From NCBI GenBank assembly GCA_029932035.1, contig JAOZQV010000104.1, forward strand, positions 1 to 10,581: DNA of 10,581 nucleotides, given 5' to 3'. Position 1 is the stretch's first letter; each line of letters opens with the position of its first letter. Positions 1 to 6,863 of the stretch are shown piece after piece. This DNA is from Deltaproteobacteria bacterium (GTDB lineage: Bacteria; Desulfobacterota; DSM-4660; Desulfatiglandales; Desulfatiglandaceae). The notes under the pieces are model-generated. The model was given only the letters and a program-made list of their open reading frames with translations. It searched no databases and had not been told where the DNA came from. A program made the translations under genes and the position numbers.

Positions 1-127
1 ATAAGGCAGGTATCTGACAATACCACCATTCCAAGTTTCTCCGGAGTCCCATAATCAGGATCAAGGGATCTCCTTTGCCATGGATTTCATAGTACATTTT
101 GATCCCATTAACATTCACCTCAGGCAT
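1..127 (-). CDS. alpha/beta-hydrolase, N-terminal fragment (runs off the left edge)
   Basis: Reading the minus strand from the ATG at 127-125 gives 42 open codons up to the window edge. The protein begins MPEVNVNGIKMYYEIHGKG and continues DPLILIMGLRRNLEWW. This is the usual start of the alpha/beta-hydrolase fold: the first beta strands with 'NGi.myYe.hG.G.PLiLi', then the G-L segment near the oxyanion hole and an aromatic pair. The catalytic Ser, Asp and His lie beyond the window, so esterase, C-C hydrolase, haloperoxidase-like or other activity cannot be told apart. A purine-rich stretch (GGGGGACTGGTGAT on the minus strand) precedes the start and may serve as the ribosome binding site. The gene is divergent from the AOR-ADH gene, with 113 bases between the starts. 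Family assignment is fairly safe; function is unknown. Confidence 0.72.
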   Translation of the reverse strand, partial: MPEVNVNGIKMYYEIHGKGDPLILIMGLRRNLEWWYCQIPAL

Positions 128-240
128 ATCACCAGTCCCCCTTAAATATAGTTGCTGTTTAAGCTAAATTATTTTCCCCTTTTGCTCAAGTTTATTGTAG
201 CATGACGTAAGCGTCGTCGTTGAACGTTTAAAAGGAGAAT
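128..240. promoter_or_regulatory. divergent intergenic region with likely promoters for both flanking genes
   Basis: This 113-base AT-rich gap separates two divergently transcribed genes and so must hold both promoters unless transcription enters from further away. I see no clean sigma70 or sigma54 match. On the minus strand TATATT (plus positions 145-150) is a possible -10 box for the hydrolase, without a convincing -35. A small dyad GACG-TAAG-CGTC lies at 204-215, close to the AOR-ADH start, and could be an operator or chance. The hexamer GTTTAA occurs twice (157-162 and 226-231). The promoter assignment is inferred from gene orientation, not from motif strength. Confidence 0.4.
233..237 (+). 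promoter_or_regulatory. ribosome binding site of the AOR-ADH gene (start ambiguous)
   Basis: AGGAG lies 3 bases before the ATG at 241 and 9 bases before a second in-frame ATG at 247. The spacing to 241 is short for a Shine-Dalgarno site. The true protein may therefore begin at Met3 (MKLLRVDM), which also matches how AOR-family proteins usually start. Confidence 0.55.
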
Positions 241-3093
241 ATGGCCATGAAGTTGCTTCGTGTTGACATGAGAAATGAAAATATAGTCGCAGCGGACCTT
301 CCGAAAGAGTGGCTGACAATTGGTGGCAGTGGCTTGATTGCTAAGATAATGAATGATGAGGTCCCTCCCGAAACAGATCCTCTATGCCCTGATAATAAAT
401 TGATTATTGCCTGTGGTCCTCTTGCGGGAACAAGGGCGCCGCAACTTGGACGTATTTCGGTTGGCGCCAAAAGCCCCTTAACATTGGGAATAAAGGAGGC
501 CAACGCAGGTGGCCCTGCCGGTCAATATATGGATCTATTGGGGTTTAGGGGCATTATTGTGGAAAACGCTGCTGAACAGGAAAAACTGTTTTACCTCAGG
601 ATTTCCAAAGAGGGAGCGCGTCTTGTGCCTGCCAACGAATTTAAGGGTCTTAAAAATTATGAATTGGTACGACGGCTTCATTCAAAACATGGTAAAAAAG
701 TGGCCATTGTCTGTATCGGTATTGCCGGTGAGAGGAAATATCGAGGGGCCTCCGTATCGTTCACGGATATTTTTGGTGATCCGTCTCGCAATGCGGCAAG
801 AGGTGGATTGGGTGCGGTTATGGGGTCAAAGGGTCTGAAGGCGATTGTTTTAGATGCGTCTGACACACCACCGCTGAGCTTTGCCGATCCTGACCGTTTC
901 AAAAAAACGGTTAAATCGTGGATCAGTACAATTGCGCACGACATCGGCTGCGGGCTGTATTCAAAACTGGGTACCCCTTTTGCTGTTGCCAATTCGGCCA
1001 ACCAGGGCACCCTGCCTACCAATAACTATCGTTCGGGCAGACCTCACGACTTTTATAAAGTCAGCGGTGAAGCCATCCAGGAAAACCTTTTTAAACGAGG
1101 GGGCAGGATGCATGGCTGTATGCCGGGCTGTGCCGTCAAATGTTCAATAATCTACCCTGACGCAGAGGGTAATCGCCTTGCCTCGGCCTTTGAATATGAG
1201 ACCATCGCCATGCTCGGTACGAATCTGGGAATCATGGATTTAGATGCGATCGGAAAATTGAAATTCATGTGCGACGACTTAGGCGTCGATGCAATTGAAA
1301 TCGGGTCCTGTCTCGGTGTGGCGGCCGATGCAGGCAAGATGGAAATGGGTAATTTGGCCTCAGCAGAGAAGCTTCTCATGGAAATAGAACAGGGCACCGC
1401 CTTAGGTGAGGCCCTGGGAAATGGGGTTGTCAGCGCTGCCAAAGCCTTAAATGTCCGGCGTGTTCCCGCATATAAGGGGCAGGCGTTTCCAGGACATGAT
1501 CCCAGGTCAGTGAAAGGAACCGGAGTCACCTACGCTACGAGCCCCATGGGGGCTGACCACACCGCTGGTCTTACCTATCGAGCGCCTCGCCAAAGAGAGA
1601 AGCAGGCCCAAAACTCACTTCGATCGCAGGTCCAGGCGGCTACCTGCGACACACTCGGATATTGTTTAAATTCTGTTCCGGGTGGGCAGGAATCCATCTA
1701 TGATTTTTTTGCCGATTTGATGAACGCGCGGTACGGGATGGAGTTAACGCCGGATGATATTGTAGAAATTGGCAAGCAGACCTTAAAGGATCAAATCAAA
1801 TTCAATGAAAATGCTGAATTCAGCAGAATGGATGAACTTTCACAAAACTTTATTCGATCCGAATCATTAGCGCCGACCGATCAGGTTTTTGATGTTCCGG
1901 ATAAGGAGTTAAAGAATTTCTGGGATGGGTTAGACGGGTTCAAGGCACCAAAAAAACATTGGGAAGTTCGCATCCCGCCAATGCCTGAAACGCTCTTTGG
2001 AGCCCATGTGGTCCGGAAAGTGGGGGCGGCGGCCAAAAGATTGGGTATGAAAAAAGCGATGATTGTCTCAGATCCGGTTATGAAAAGCATCGGGCGTGTC
2101 GATGAAGTACAGTTAATCCTCCAAAGATCCGGCATCACGTCTGATATATTCTTAGATGTTGAGCCTGATCCTCCCATGGAATTGATTGAGACAGCGGGAG
2201 ATTTGTACAAGGCCAAAGGTTGTGATGGCATTATCGGCTTAGGCGGTGGCAGCAGTTTGGATGCCTCCAAGGCAATCGCTTTGCGGGTAACGCATCCCGG
2301 TGAATTAACCGAATATGAAAGCATTGTCGGCGGAACCGCAAAGATAAAACCTACATTGCCCCCGCTGATCTGTATTCCAACCACCTCGGGCACCGGCAGC
2401 GAGGTTAACCCCTATGCGGTTATTACAAATAAGCAGCGGAACGTCAAATTCATGCTTATGAGCAACCATCTGATCCCCAAAATAGCTGTTATCGATCCAA
2501 ATTATTGCGGGAGCATGCCTCCCGAATTGACGAGAGAGTCAGGGGTTGATGCCCTGGCCCACTGTATCGAAGGCTATGTTGCCCTGGCAGCGCCATATCA
2601 TCCCTATTTCGAATCCATGGCCCTTTATGGAACCAAACTGATTGGCCGAAGCTTAGTGAAAGCATACAAAGAGCCCGGGGATCTCGATGCCCGCACCGAC
2701 ATGTGTATGGCGGCTGTCTACGGGGGAATCGCCTTTAGTAAGGGGCTTGGCGTGGGCCATGCCATAACACATGTTCTCGGTGCGCATTACCATATCCCCC
2801 ATGGAAGAGCCGCAACCATCGGTCTGATTTGTTTTGTCAGGGCAAATAAAACAGTATGTGAGAAACAATTTTTAGATCTTGCTTTTATGCTGAATGGTTT
2901 GGAGGATCTCGAAGAGGCACTGCTGAAACTGTATAAAGACCTGGAAATTACCGCAACCCTTAAAAACAACAATATCCCTGAAGAAGACCTGAAAAAGATC
3001 GCTTTCTACACGTATAGAGATGCCGTCAATATCGCCACGAATCCCTCACAATTAAGTGAAAAGAAGATACTTTCCCTTCTCCAAGGGGTATGA
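241..3093 (+). CDS. fused aldehyde:ferredoxin oxidoreductase - iron-dependent alcohol dehydrogenase
   Basis: One open frame of 950 residues holds two complete enzymes. Residues 1 to about 560 are an AOR-family tungsto/molybdopterin enzyme. It has RGGLGAVMGSKGLKAIV at 187-203, [4Fe-4S] candidates C293, C297, C301 and C475, the two pterin motifs D345-x-x-G-V-D350 and D470-x-x-G-Y-C475, and TSPMGADH at 433-440. It closes with the usual AOR tail (VFDVPDKEL, 549-557). Residues about 570-950 are a full-length group III Fe-ADH. It has D611 (where NAD-type members carry Asp), GGGSSLDASK at 668-677, TTSGTGSEV at 714-722, and metal ligands D770, H774, H840 and H854 with the 4- and 14-residue spacings of FucO. 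Expected chemistry is acid + reduced ferredoxin to aldehyde, then aldehyde + NAD(P)H to alcohol, or the reverse, in the cytosol. No stop, ribosome binding site or strong internal start lies at the junction. Start may be 247. Domain calls are firm; substrate and direction are unknown. Confidence 0.93.
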   Translation: MAMKLLRVDMRNENIVAADLPKEWLTIGGSGLIAKIMNDEVPPETDPLCPDNKLIIACGPLAGTRAPQLGRISVGAKSPLTLGIKEANAGGPAGQYMDLLGFRGIIVENAAEQEKLFYLRISKEGARLVPANEFKGLKNYELVRRLHSKHGKKVAIVCIGIAGERKYRGASVSFTDIFGDPSRNAARGGLGAVMGSKGLKAIVLDASDTPPLSFADPDRFKKTVKSWISTIAHDIGCGLYSKLGTPFAVANSANQGTLPTNNYRSGRPHDFYKVSGEAIQENLFKRGGRMHGCMPGCAVKCSIIYPDAEGNRLASAFEYETIAMLGTNLGIMDLDAIGKLKFMCDDLGVDAIEIGSCLGVAADAGKMEMGNLASAEKLLMEIEQGTALGEALGNGVVSAAKALNVRRVPAYKGQAFPGHDPRSVKGTGVTYATSPMGADHTAGLTYRAPRQREKQAQNSLRSQVQAATCDTLGYCLNSVPGGQESIYDFFADLMNARYGMELTPDDIVEIGKQTLKDQIKFNENAEFSRMDELSQNFIRSESLAPTDQVFDVPDKELKNFWDGLDGFKAPKKHWEVRIPPMPETLFGAHVVRKVGAAAKRLGMKKAMIVSDPVMKSIGRVDEVQLILQRSGITSDIFLDVEPDPPMELIETAGDLYKAKGCDGIIGLGGGSSLDASKAIALRVTHPGELTEYESIVGGTAKIKPTLPPLICIPTTSGTGSEVNPYAVITNKQRNVKFMLMSNHLIPKIAVIDPNYCGSMPPELTRESGVDALAHCIEGYVALAAPYHPYFESMALYGTKLIGRSLVKAYKEPGDLDARTDMCMAAVYGGIAFSKGLGVGHAITHVLGAHYHIPHGRAATIGLICFVRANKTVCEKQFLDLAFMLNGLEDLEEALLKLYKDLEITATLKNNNIPEEDLKKIAFYTYRDAVNIATNPSQLSEKKILSLLQGV

Positions 3094-3104
3094 CCGGCCT
3101 TTTG

Positions 3105-3137
3105 CAACCTGGGTTGAGTTCTGAAATCACTTTTTTT
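3105..3137 (+). terminator. weak candidate terminator after the AOR-ADH gene
   Basis: A short stem (CAAC/GTTG, 3105-3108 with 3113-3116) lies 12 bases past the stop codon, and a run of seven T begins 15 bases after the stem. The distance between stem and T run, and the short stem, make this a poor intrinsic terminator. Confidence 0.2.
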
Positions 3138-3186
3138 GATATTTTCTTTGATTTTTCTTCACAATTTTGATGAAATGCCAGGAAAT

Positions 3187-3218
3187 TTGAATATCCTGTG
3201 ATCCTTTATGATATTCAA
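3187..3218 (+). repeat. perfect 9-bp inverted repeat (TTGAATATC / GATATTCAA)
   Basis: TTGAATATC at 3187-3195 is the exact reverse complement of GATATTCAA at 3210-3218, with a 14-base spacer. It lies about 80 bases upstream of the ligase start. The arms are AT-rich and no T run follows, so an operator for a dimeric regulator or part of a structured leader is more likely than a terminator. The role is inferred; the symmetry is directly seen. Confidence 0.5.
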
Positions 3219-3225
3219 GATTCGT

Positions 3226-3262
3226 CGCTCCTCAGTAAGGGTGAGCGCTTTGGTATGCCAAA
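3226..3262 (+). promoter_or_regulatory. two adjacent small hairpins in the ligase leader
   Basis: CGCTC (3226-3230) pairs with GAGCG (3243-3247) across 12 bases. Immediately after, TTTGG (3249-3253) pairs with CCAAA (3258-3262) across TATG. Both lie within 75 bases of the start codon. With the 9-bp inverted repeat upstream they suggest a folded leader or clustered operator sites. Each stem alone is short enough to occur by chance. Confidence 0.3.
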
Positions 3263-3288
3263 ATTCTGCTTAAATACTCATAAAAAAT

Positions 3289-3293
3289 GGAGG
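3289..3293 (+). promoter_or_regulatory. ribosome binding site that sets the ligase start at 3299
   Basis: GGAGG at 3289-3293 is 5 bases before the ATG at 3299. It overlaps the earlier in-frame ATG at 3287, which has no purine-rich site of its own. Translation therefore most likely starts at 3299, giving 668 rather than 672 residues. Confidence 0.8.
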
Positions 3294-3298
3294 ATAAA

Positions 3299-5305
3299 AT
3301 GACTAATAAACCAATCACAGAGGGTACTCTCCTATGGGAACCTTCGGAAAGCTTAAAAAGCGAAGCCAACATCACTAACTACATGACCTGGCTAAGGCAG
3401 GAGAGGGGTCTGGACTTTGACGATTATAATACCCTGTGGCAGTGGTCTGTGAGCAATATCGGGGATTTTTGGGGATCTCTCTGGGATTTCTACGAGATCA
3501 AGGCCTCAAAACCCTACACTAAGGTAATTGAGGGAAAGATGCCGAATACCAAATGGTTTTTGGGCTCTGAACTCAACTATGTGGAGCATGTTTTTCGTCC
3601 CATGACTTCGGATTATCCGGCGCTCCTGTTCCAATCTGAAATCCAGCCCCTCATGGAGATTTCCTGGGATGAACTCTATGAAAAAGTCTCCTCTGTAGCG
3701 GCATCGCTGCGCCACCTTGGGGTTAAAAAGGGCGACAGGGTAGCAGCCTTCCTTCCTAATATCCCCGAAACCGTAGTTGCCTTTCTTGCTACAGCCAGCA
3801 TTGGGGCCATCTGGTCAAGCTGCTCTCCCGATTTTGGGACAAGAAGTGTTATTGACCGGTTTAAGCAGATCGAACCTAAAATCTTATTTGCCGTGGACGG
3901 CTACCAGTATGGCGGCAAGGCCTTTGAGCGTCAATCCGCCGTTGCCCAGTTACAGGAAGTCCTGCCATCACTCGAAAAGACAATTATGGTGCCTTATCTC
4001 GATAAAGACGCGGGAACCAAGGGCTTTGAAAAACTTAAGAACGTTCTTCTCTGGGACGATCTACTCGGTAAATCAAGGGATCTGATTTATGAGCAGGTGC
4101 CCTTTGATCATCCCATCTGGGTCGTCTACTCCTCCGGAACCACCGGGCTTCCAAAGGGCCTTGTCCATGGGCACGGAGGCGTTCTCATGGAGTTTTTGAA
4201 ATTCCAGGGGATTCAGATGGATGTGCATCCGGGGGACAGGTTTTTCTGGTTCAGCACCACCGGATGGGTCATGTGGAATATTGTTCAGAGTTCCATGCTT
4301 ATGGGCGCGACGCCGATTCTCTTTGATGGAAGCCCGGGCTATCCTGATATGGACGTGCTCTGGGACTTGTCTGAAAAGGCCCGTTTCACGATCTTCGGGA
4401 CAAGCGCCGCCTATATTACCGCCTGCATGGGCGAAGGAATGGCTCCGGGTAAACAACACGATCTAAGTAGCATTAAGGCGATTGGTTCTACGGGATCACC
4501 CTTGCCCTCTGAAGGCTTCAGGTGGGTATATGAGAATGTTAAGGAGGATGTATGGCTTGCCTCTGTAAGCGGAGGAACGGATATTGTGAGTGGTTTTTTG
4601 GCGGCCTGCCCCCTGCTCCCCGTGCATGCCAGTGAATTACAGTGCAGTGGTCTCGGGATAAGGGCCGCCGCCTTTGACGAGGATGGAAATGCGCTGATTG
4701 ACCAGGTGGGTGAGCTTGTAATTACAGAGCCGATGCCCTCCATGCCCCTGTTCCTGTGGAACGACCAGGATAACAAACGCTACATGGAAAGTTACTTTGA
4801 TCTGTATCCCGGCATCTGGAGACACGGAGACTGGATCAAGTTTACATCAAGGGGAAGCGCCGTCATTTTAGGCCGATCCGATTCAACGCTCAATCGCCAG
4901 GGGGTGCGAATGGGGAGCAGCGAGATCTACAGTGTTGTGGAGGATCTGCCGGAGATCAGGGACAGCCTCATAGTAGGTTTTGAGACCGCGGACGGGGAAT
5001 ACCACATGCCCCTCTTTGTCGTGCTTAATGAAGGCGCGGCATTGGATGATGCGCTGAAAGGAAAGATAAACAAAAGTATCAGAAGCGCCCTGTCACCGCG
5101 TCACGTGCCGGATACTATATATGCCATATCCGAGATCCCAACTACCCTCAACGGAAAGAAGCTGGAAGTGCCCGTCAAGAAGATCTTGGCTGGATTTCAA
5201 GCAGACAAGGCCGTAAATGTGGATTCAATGGCTAATCCTGAAGCTATCTCCTATTTTATTGATCTGGCCAGGGAGTTTGCCCCGTCAAGCGAATCAGATA
5301 TTTAA
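3299..5305 (+). CDS. acetoacetate-CoA ligase (acetoacetyl-CoA synthetase type, AMP-forming)
   Basis: The 668-residue product belongs to the ANL adenylate-forming superfamily. Its length and N-terminal region (WSVSNIGDFWGSLWDF at about 49-64, then KWFLGSELNYVEH) are those of acetoacetyl-CoA synthetases, which convert acetoacetate, ATP and CoA to acetoacetyl-CoA, AMP and PPi. Visible motifs, numbered from this start: P-loop YSSGTTGLPKG at 277-287, SGGTDI at 424-429, HGDW with the ribose-binding Asp at 509-512, GRSDS at 525-529, the CoA-side loop NRQGVRMG at 532-539, and LNGKK with the catalytic A10 lysine near 620. The protein is full length with no missing core motif and should be cytosolic. 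It follows the AOR-ADH gene by 205 bases and would suit activation of the free acid that an AOR makes or uses. Related short-chain acids cannot be excluded as substrate. Confidence 0.88.
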   Translation: MTNKPITEGTLLWEPSESLKSEANITNYMTWLRQERGLDFDDYNTLWQWSVSNIGDFWGSLWDFYEIKASKPYTKVIEGKMPNTKWFLGSELNYVEHVFRPMTSDYPALLFQSEIQPLMEISWDELYEKVSSVAASLRHLGVKKGDRVAAFLPNIPETVVAFLATASIGAIWSSCSPDFGTRSVIDRFKQIEPKILFAVDGYQYGGKAFERQSAVAQLQEVLPSLEKTIMVPYLDKDAGTKGFEKLKNVLLWDDLLGKSRDLIYEQVPFDHPIWVVYSSGTTGLPKGLVHGHGGVLMEFLKFQGIQMDVHPGDRFFWFSTTGWVMWNIVQSSMLMGATPILFDGSPGYPDMDVLWDLSEKARFTIFGTSAAYITACMGEGMAPGKQHDLSSIKAIGSTGSPLPSEGFRWVYENVKEDVWLASVSGGTDIVSGFLAACPLLPVHASELQCSGLGIRAAAFDEDGNALIDQVGELVITEPMPSMPLFLWNDQDNKRYMESYFDLYPGIWRHGDWIKFTSRGSAVILGRSDSTLNRQGVRMGSSEIYSVVEDLPEIRDSLIVGFETADGEYHMPLFVVLNEGAALDDALKGKINKSIRSALSPRHVPDTIYAISEIPTTLNGKKLEVPVKKILAGFQADKAVNVDSMANPEAISYFIDLAREFAPSSESDI

Positions 5306-5324
5306 GGGACGAGATAGCTTCCCT
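5305..5324 (+). terminator. weak hairpin at the end of the ligase gene
   Basis: AGGGA (5305-5309) pairs with TCCCT (5320-5324) across 10 bases, overlapping the last base of the stop codon and followed by ATTT. The stem is short and the T run is minimal. It may only mildly affect transcription into the next gene. Confidence 0.2.
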
Positions 5325-5328
5325 ATTT

Positions 5329-5352
5329 CATAATCTTAATCATAATCCTAAT
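5329..5352 (+). repeat. two tandem 12-base repeats (CATAATCYTAAT)
   Basis: CATAATCTTAAT at 5329-5340 is followed directly by CATAATCCTAAT at 5341-5352, with one mismatch. The pair sits between the ligase and the CoA-binding protein, ending 16 bases before its start codon, where a ribosome binding site or promoter could lie. It may be simple low-complexity sequence or an iterated regulator site. Confidence 0.5.
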
Positions 5353-5368
5353 CTTACTCAAAACGATA

Positions 5369-6763
5369 ATGAACCATTTTGCCGCAAATCTTAGATGCCT
5401 GTTCAATCCCGAGTCTGTAGCTGTTATCGGAGCCTCGGATAAACCCGATAAGTTAGGCTTTCACGTTATGAAGAGCTTAACCGAGGGAGGGTTCGGGGGT
5501 ATAATTGTCCCGGTAAATCCCGGGACTTCTGAAATTATGGGCATAAAGGTGTCTGCGTCTATTTCCGATTATAATGGCCGGATTGATCTTGCTATTGTAG
5601 TATTACCGGCTAAATTAGTTTCAGGAGTATTCAGGGAGTGCGTTGCAAAAGGCGTTAAGGGGATTGTACTAATTACGGCAGGTTTCAAGGAGATTGACGA
5701 CCCGGCGGGCGCTGATCTTCATGAGGGAATCGCCCGCATCGTCAATGAAGCAGGGATCCCGGTCATCGGTCCCAACACTTTTGGCATGATAAACTTCCAT
5801 GCCAATCTTAACGCCTCCTTCACCCCGGAGTTTTCCCGGATTAAAAAGGGTGGAATCTGCTTCGTCAGCCAGAGTGGTGGGATATCCCACCTGCTCGGCT
5901 TCATGGCCATGAGGATGGATGTGGGTTTTAGCAAGATCGTGGGATTGGGGAACCGGTTGAATGTTGATTTCCCTCAAATGCTTGACTATCTCATGGTTGA
6001 CCCTGACACAAAGGTGATTGTCCTTTATCTTGAAGGGGTTGATGACCCCCGTGATTTGATTGAGACTGCAAAAAAATATCCTGCCAAAAAGCCTGTCATT
6101 GCCTACAAAACCGGGAGCTCCATGGTAGGTGATCAGGCCTCTTTATCTCATACCGGGTCCATGGCCGGCAGGCATGAGGTTTATACCGGCGCATTCAGCC
6201 AGGCGGGGATACTAAATATCGACAATAGCGAGACCCTGTTAGACACGGCCAAGGCCATGGCCTTGTGCCCCATGCCCGAAGGACCCGGCATGGCGGTTTT
6301 ATCCGGCCAAGCCGGGCCGGGCATGGCAGCCTGTGACCTTTGTGAGGACCATGGATTAGAAATAGCCCGGTTCACAGGATCAACACAGCAAGAAATCAAT
6401 GACCTCCTTCCCCCATTGGCCTTGAGAACAAACCCGGTTGATATGGGTCCGGCATGGTATAACTCATCGGCTATCAAGGGGATCGTAAAGGCGGTAATGA
6501 ATGATACCAATGTTGATGGGATTATCCTCCTCATGATGTTCGCCTCGGCCAATGTGGATGCAGTGAGGGGGATAAGCGATCTGTTAAAGGAGTGGGCACA
6601 AAAAAAACCGCTTATCACTTGCATCCTCTCCCCCCCCGGGATCTGGGACGAACAGATTAAGGCGCTTGAAGAATCAGGCTCCCTGGCAAACTATCCCACC
6701 CCGGAAAGGGCTGCCAAGGCTATGGTGAATCTGTGGAAATACAGAAAAATGAAAACTGGTTGA
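5369..6763 (+). CDS. NDP-forming acyl-CoA synthetase, alpha-type (CoA-binding/phosphohistidine) subunit
   Basis: The 464-residue protein starts LFNPESVAVIGASDKPDKLG (from residue 11), the CoA-binding Rossmann domain of ADP-forming acetyl/acyl-CoA synthetases and succinyl-CoA ligase alpha. A ligase-CoA domain follows, with VSQSGG at 166-171 and SHTGSMAG at 260-267, where H261 is the expected phosphohistidine. The third domain (about 305-460) has the LSGQAGPG turn. The family interconverts acyl-CoA + ADP + Pi and acid + CoA + ATP, so it can either conserve energy from a thioester or activate an acid. The partner ATP-grasp (beta) domain is neither fused nor encoded in this window, so the protein needs a subunit from elsewhere or has another role. 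It follows the ligase by 63 bases. The start has only a weak ribosome binding site (no GGAG), but the distance to the GAS motif is normal. The acyl substrate is not known. Confidence 0.85.
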   Translation: MNHFAANLRCLFNPESVAVIGASDKPDKLGFHVMKSLTEGGFGGIIVPVNPGTSEIMGIKVSASISDYNGRIDLAIVVLPAKLVSGVFRECVAKGVKGIVLITAGFKEIDDPAGADLHEGIARIVNEAGIPVIGPNTFGMINFHANLNASFTPEFSRIKKGGICFVSQSGGISHLLGFMAMRMDVGFSKIVGLGNRLNVDFPQMLDYLMVDPDTKVIVLYLEGVDDPRDLIETAKKYPAKKPVIAYKTGSSMVGDQASLSHTGSMAGRHEVYTGAFSQAGILNIDNSETLLDTAKAMALCPMPEGPGMAVLSGQAGPGMAACDLCEDHGLEIARFTGSTQQEINDLLPPLALRTNPVDMGPAWYNSSAIKGIVKAVMNDTNVDGIILLMMFASANVDAVRGISDLLKEWAQKKPLITCILSPPGIWDEQIKALEESGSLANYPTPERAAKAMVNLWKYRKMKTG

Positions 6764-6863
6764 GAGGGTATGTGCAAAGTATTTTGTGTAATTAGTGCCT
6801 GAACGAAATAACTTCTCTATGAATCACCCTATACCCTTCTACCAAACCATTGGAGTTTAGAGA

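Larger units (their letters stand above)
3094..3298 (+). other. 205-base intergenic leader of the ligase gene, rich in dyads
   Basis: No ORF of note lies here. From left to right it holds a small stem CAAC-CTGG-GTTG (3105-3116); a T7 run at 3131-3137 in a T-rich stretch that may help end the upstream transcript; a perfect 9-bp inverted repeat (3187-3218); and two 5-bp hairpins (3226-3247 and 3249-3262) just before the ribosome binding site. It could be a terminator plus a new promoter, or a structured 5' untranslated region. No known riboswitch consensus was recognised. Confidence 0.45.

Noticed and set aside
1881..2393. 170-residue minus-strand open frame inside the AOR-ADH gene
   Set aside because: It is antisense to the strongly supported Fe-ADH domain and shows no recognisable family motif.
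3252..3269. Possible sigma54 promoter before the ligase (GG at 3252, GC at 3268)
   Set aside because: The GG to GC spacing is 14 bases instead of 10, and the consensus around both is poor.
6765..6837. Inverted repeat AGGGTAT (6765-6771) and ATACCCT (6831-6837) in the gap before the hydroxyacid dehydrogenase
   Set aside because: Only 7 bp with a 59-base loop; likely chance, and no T run or regulator context supports it.
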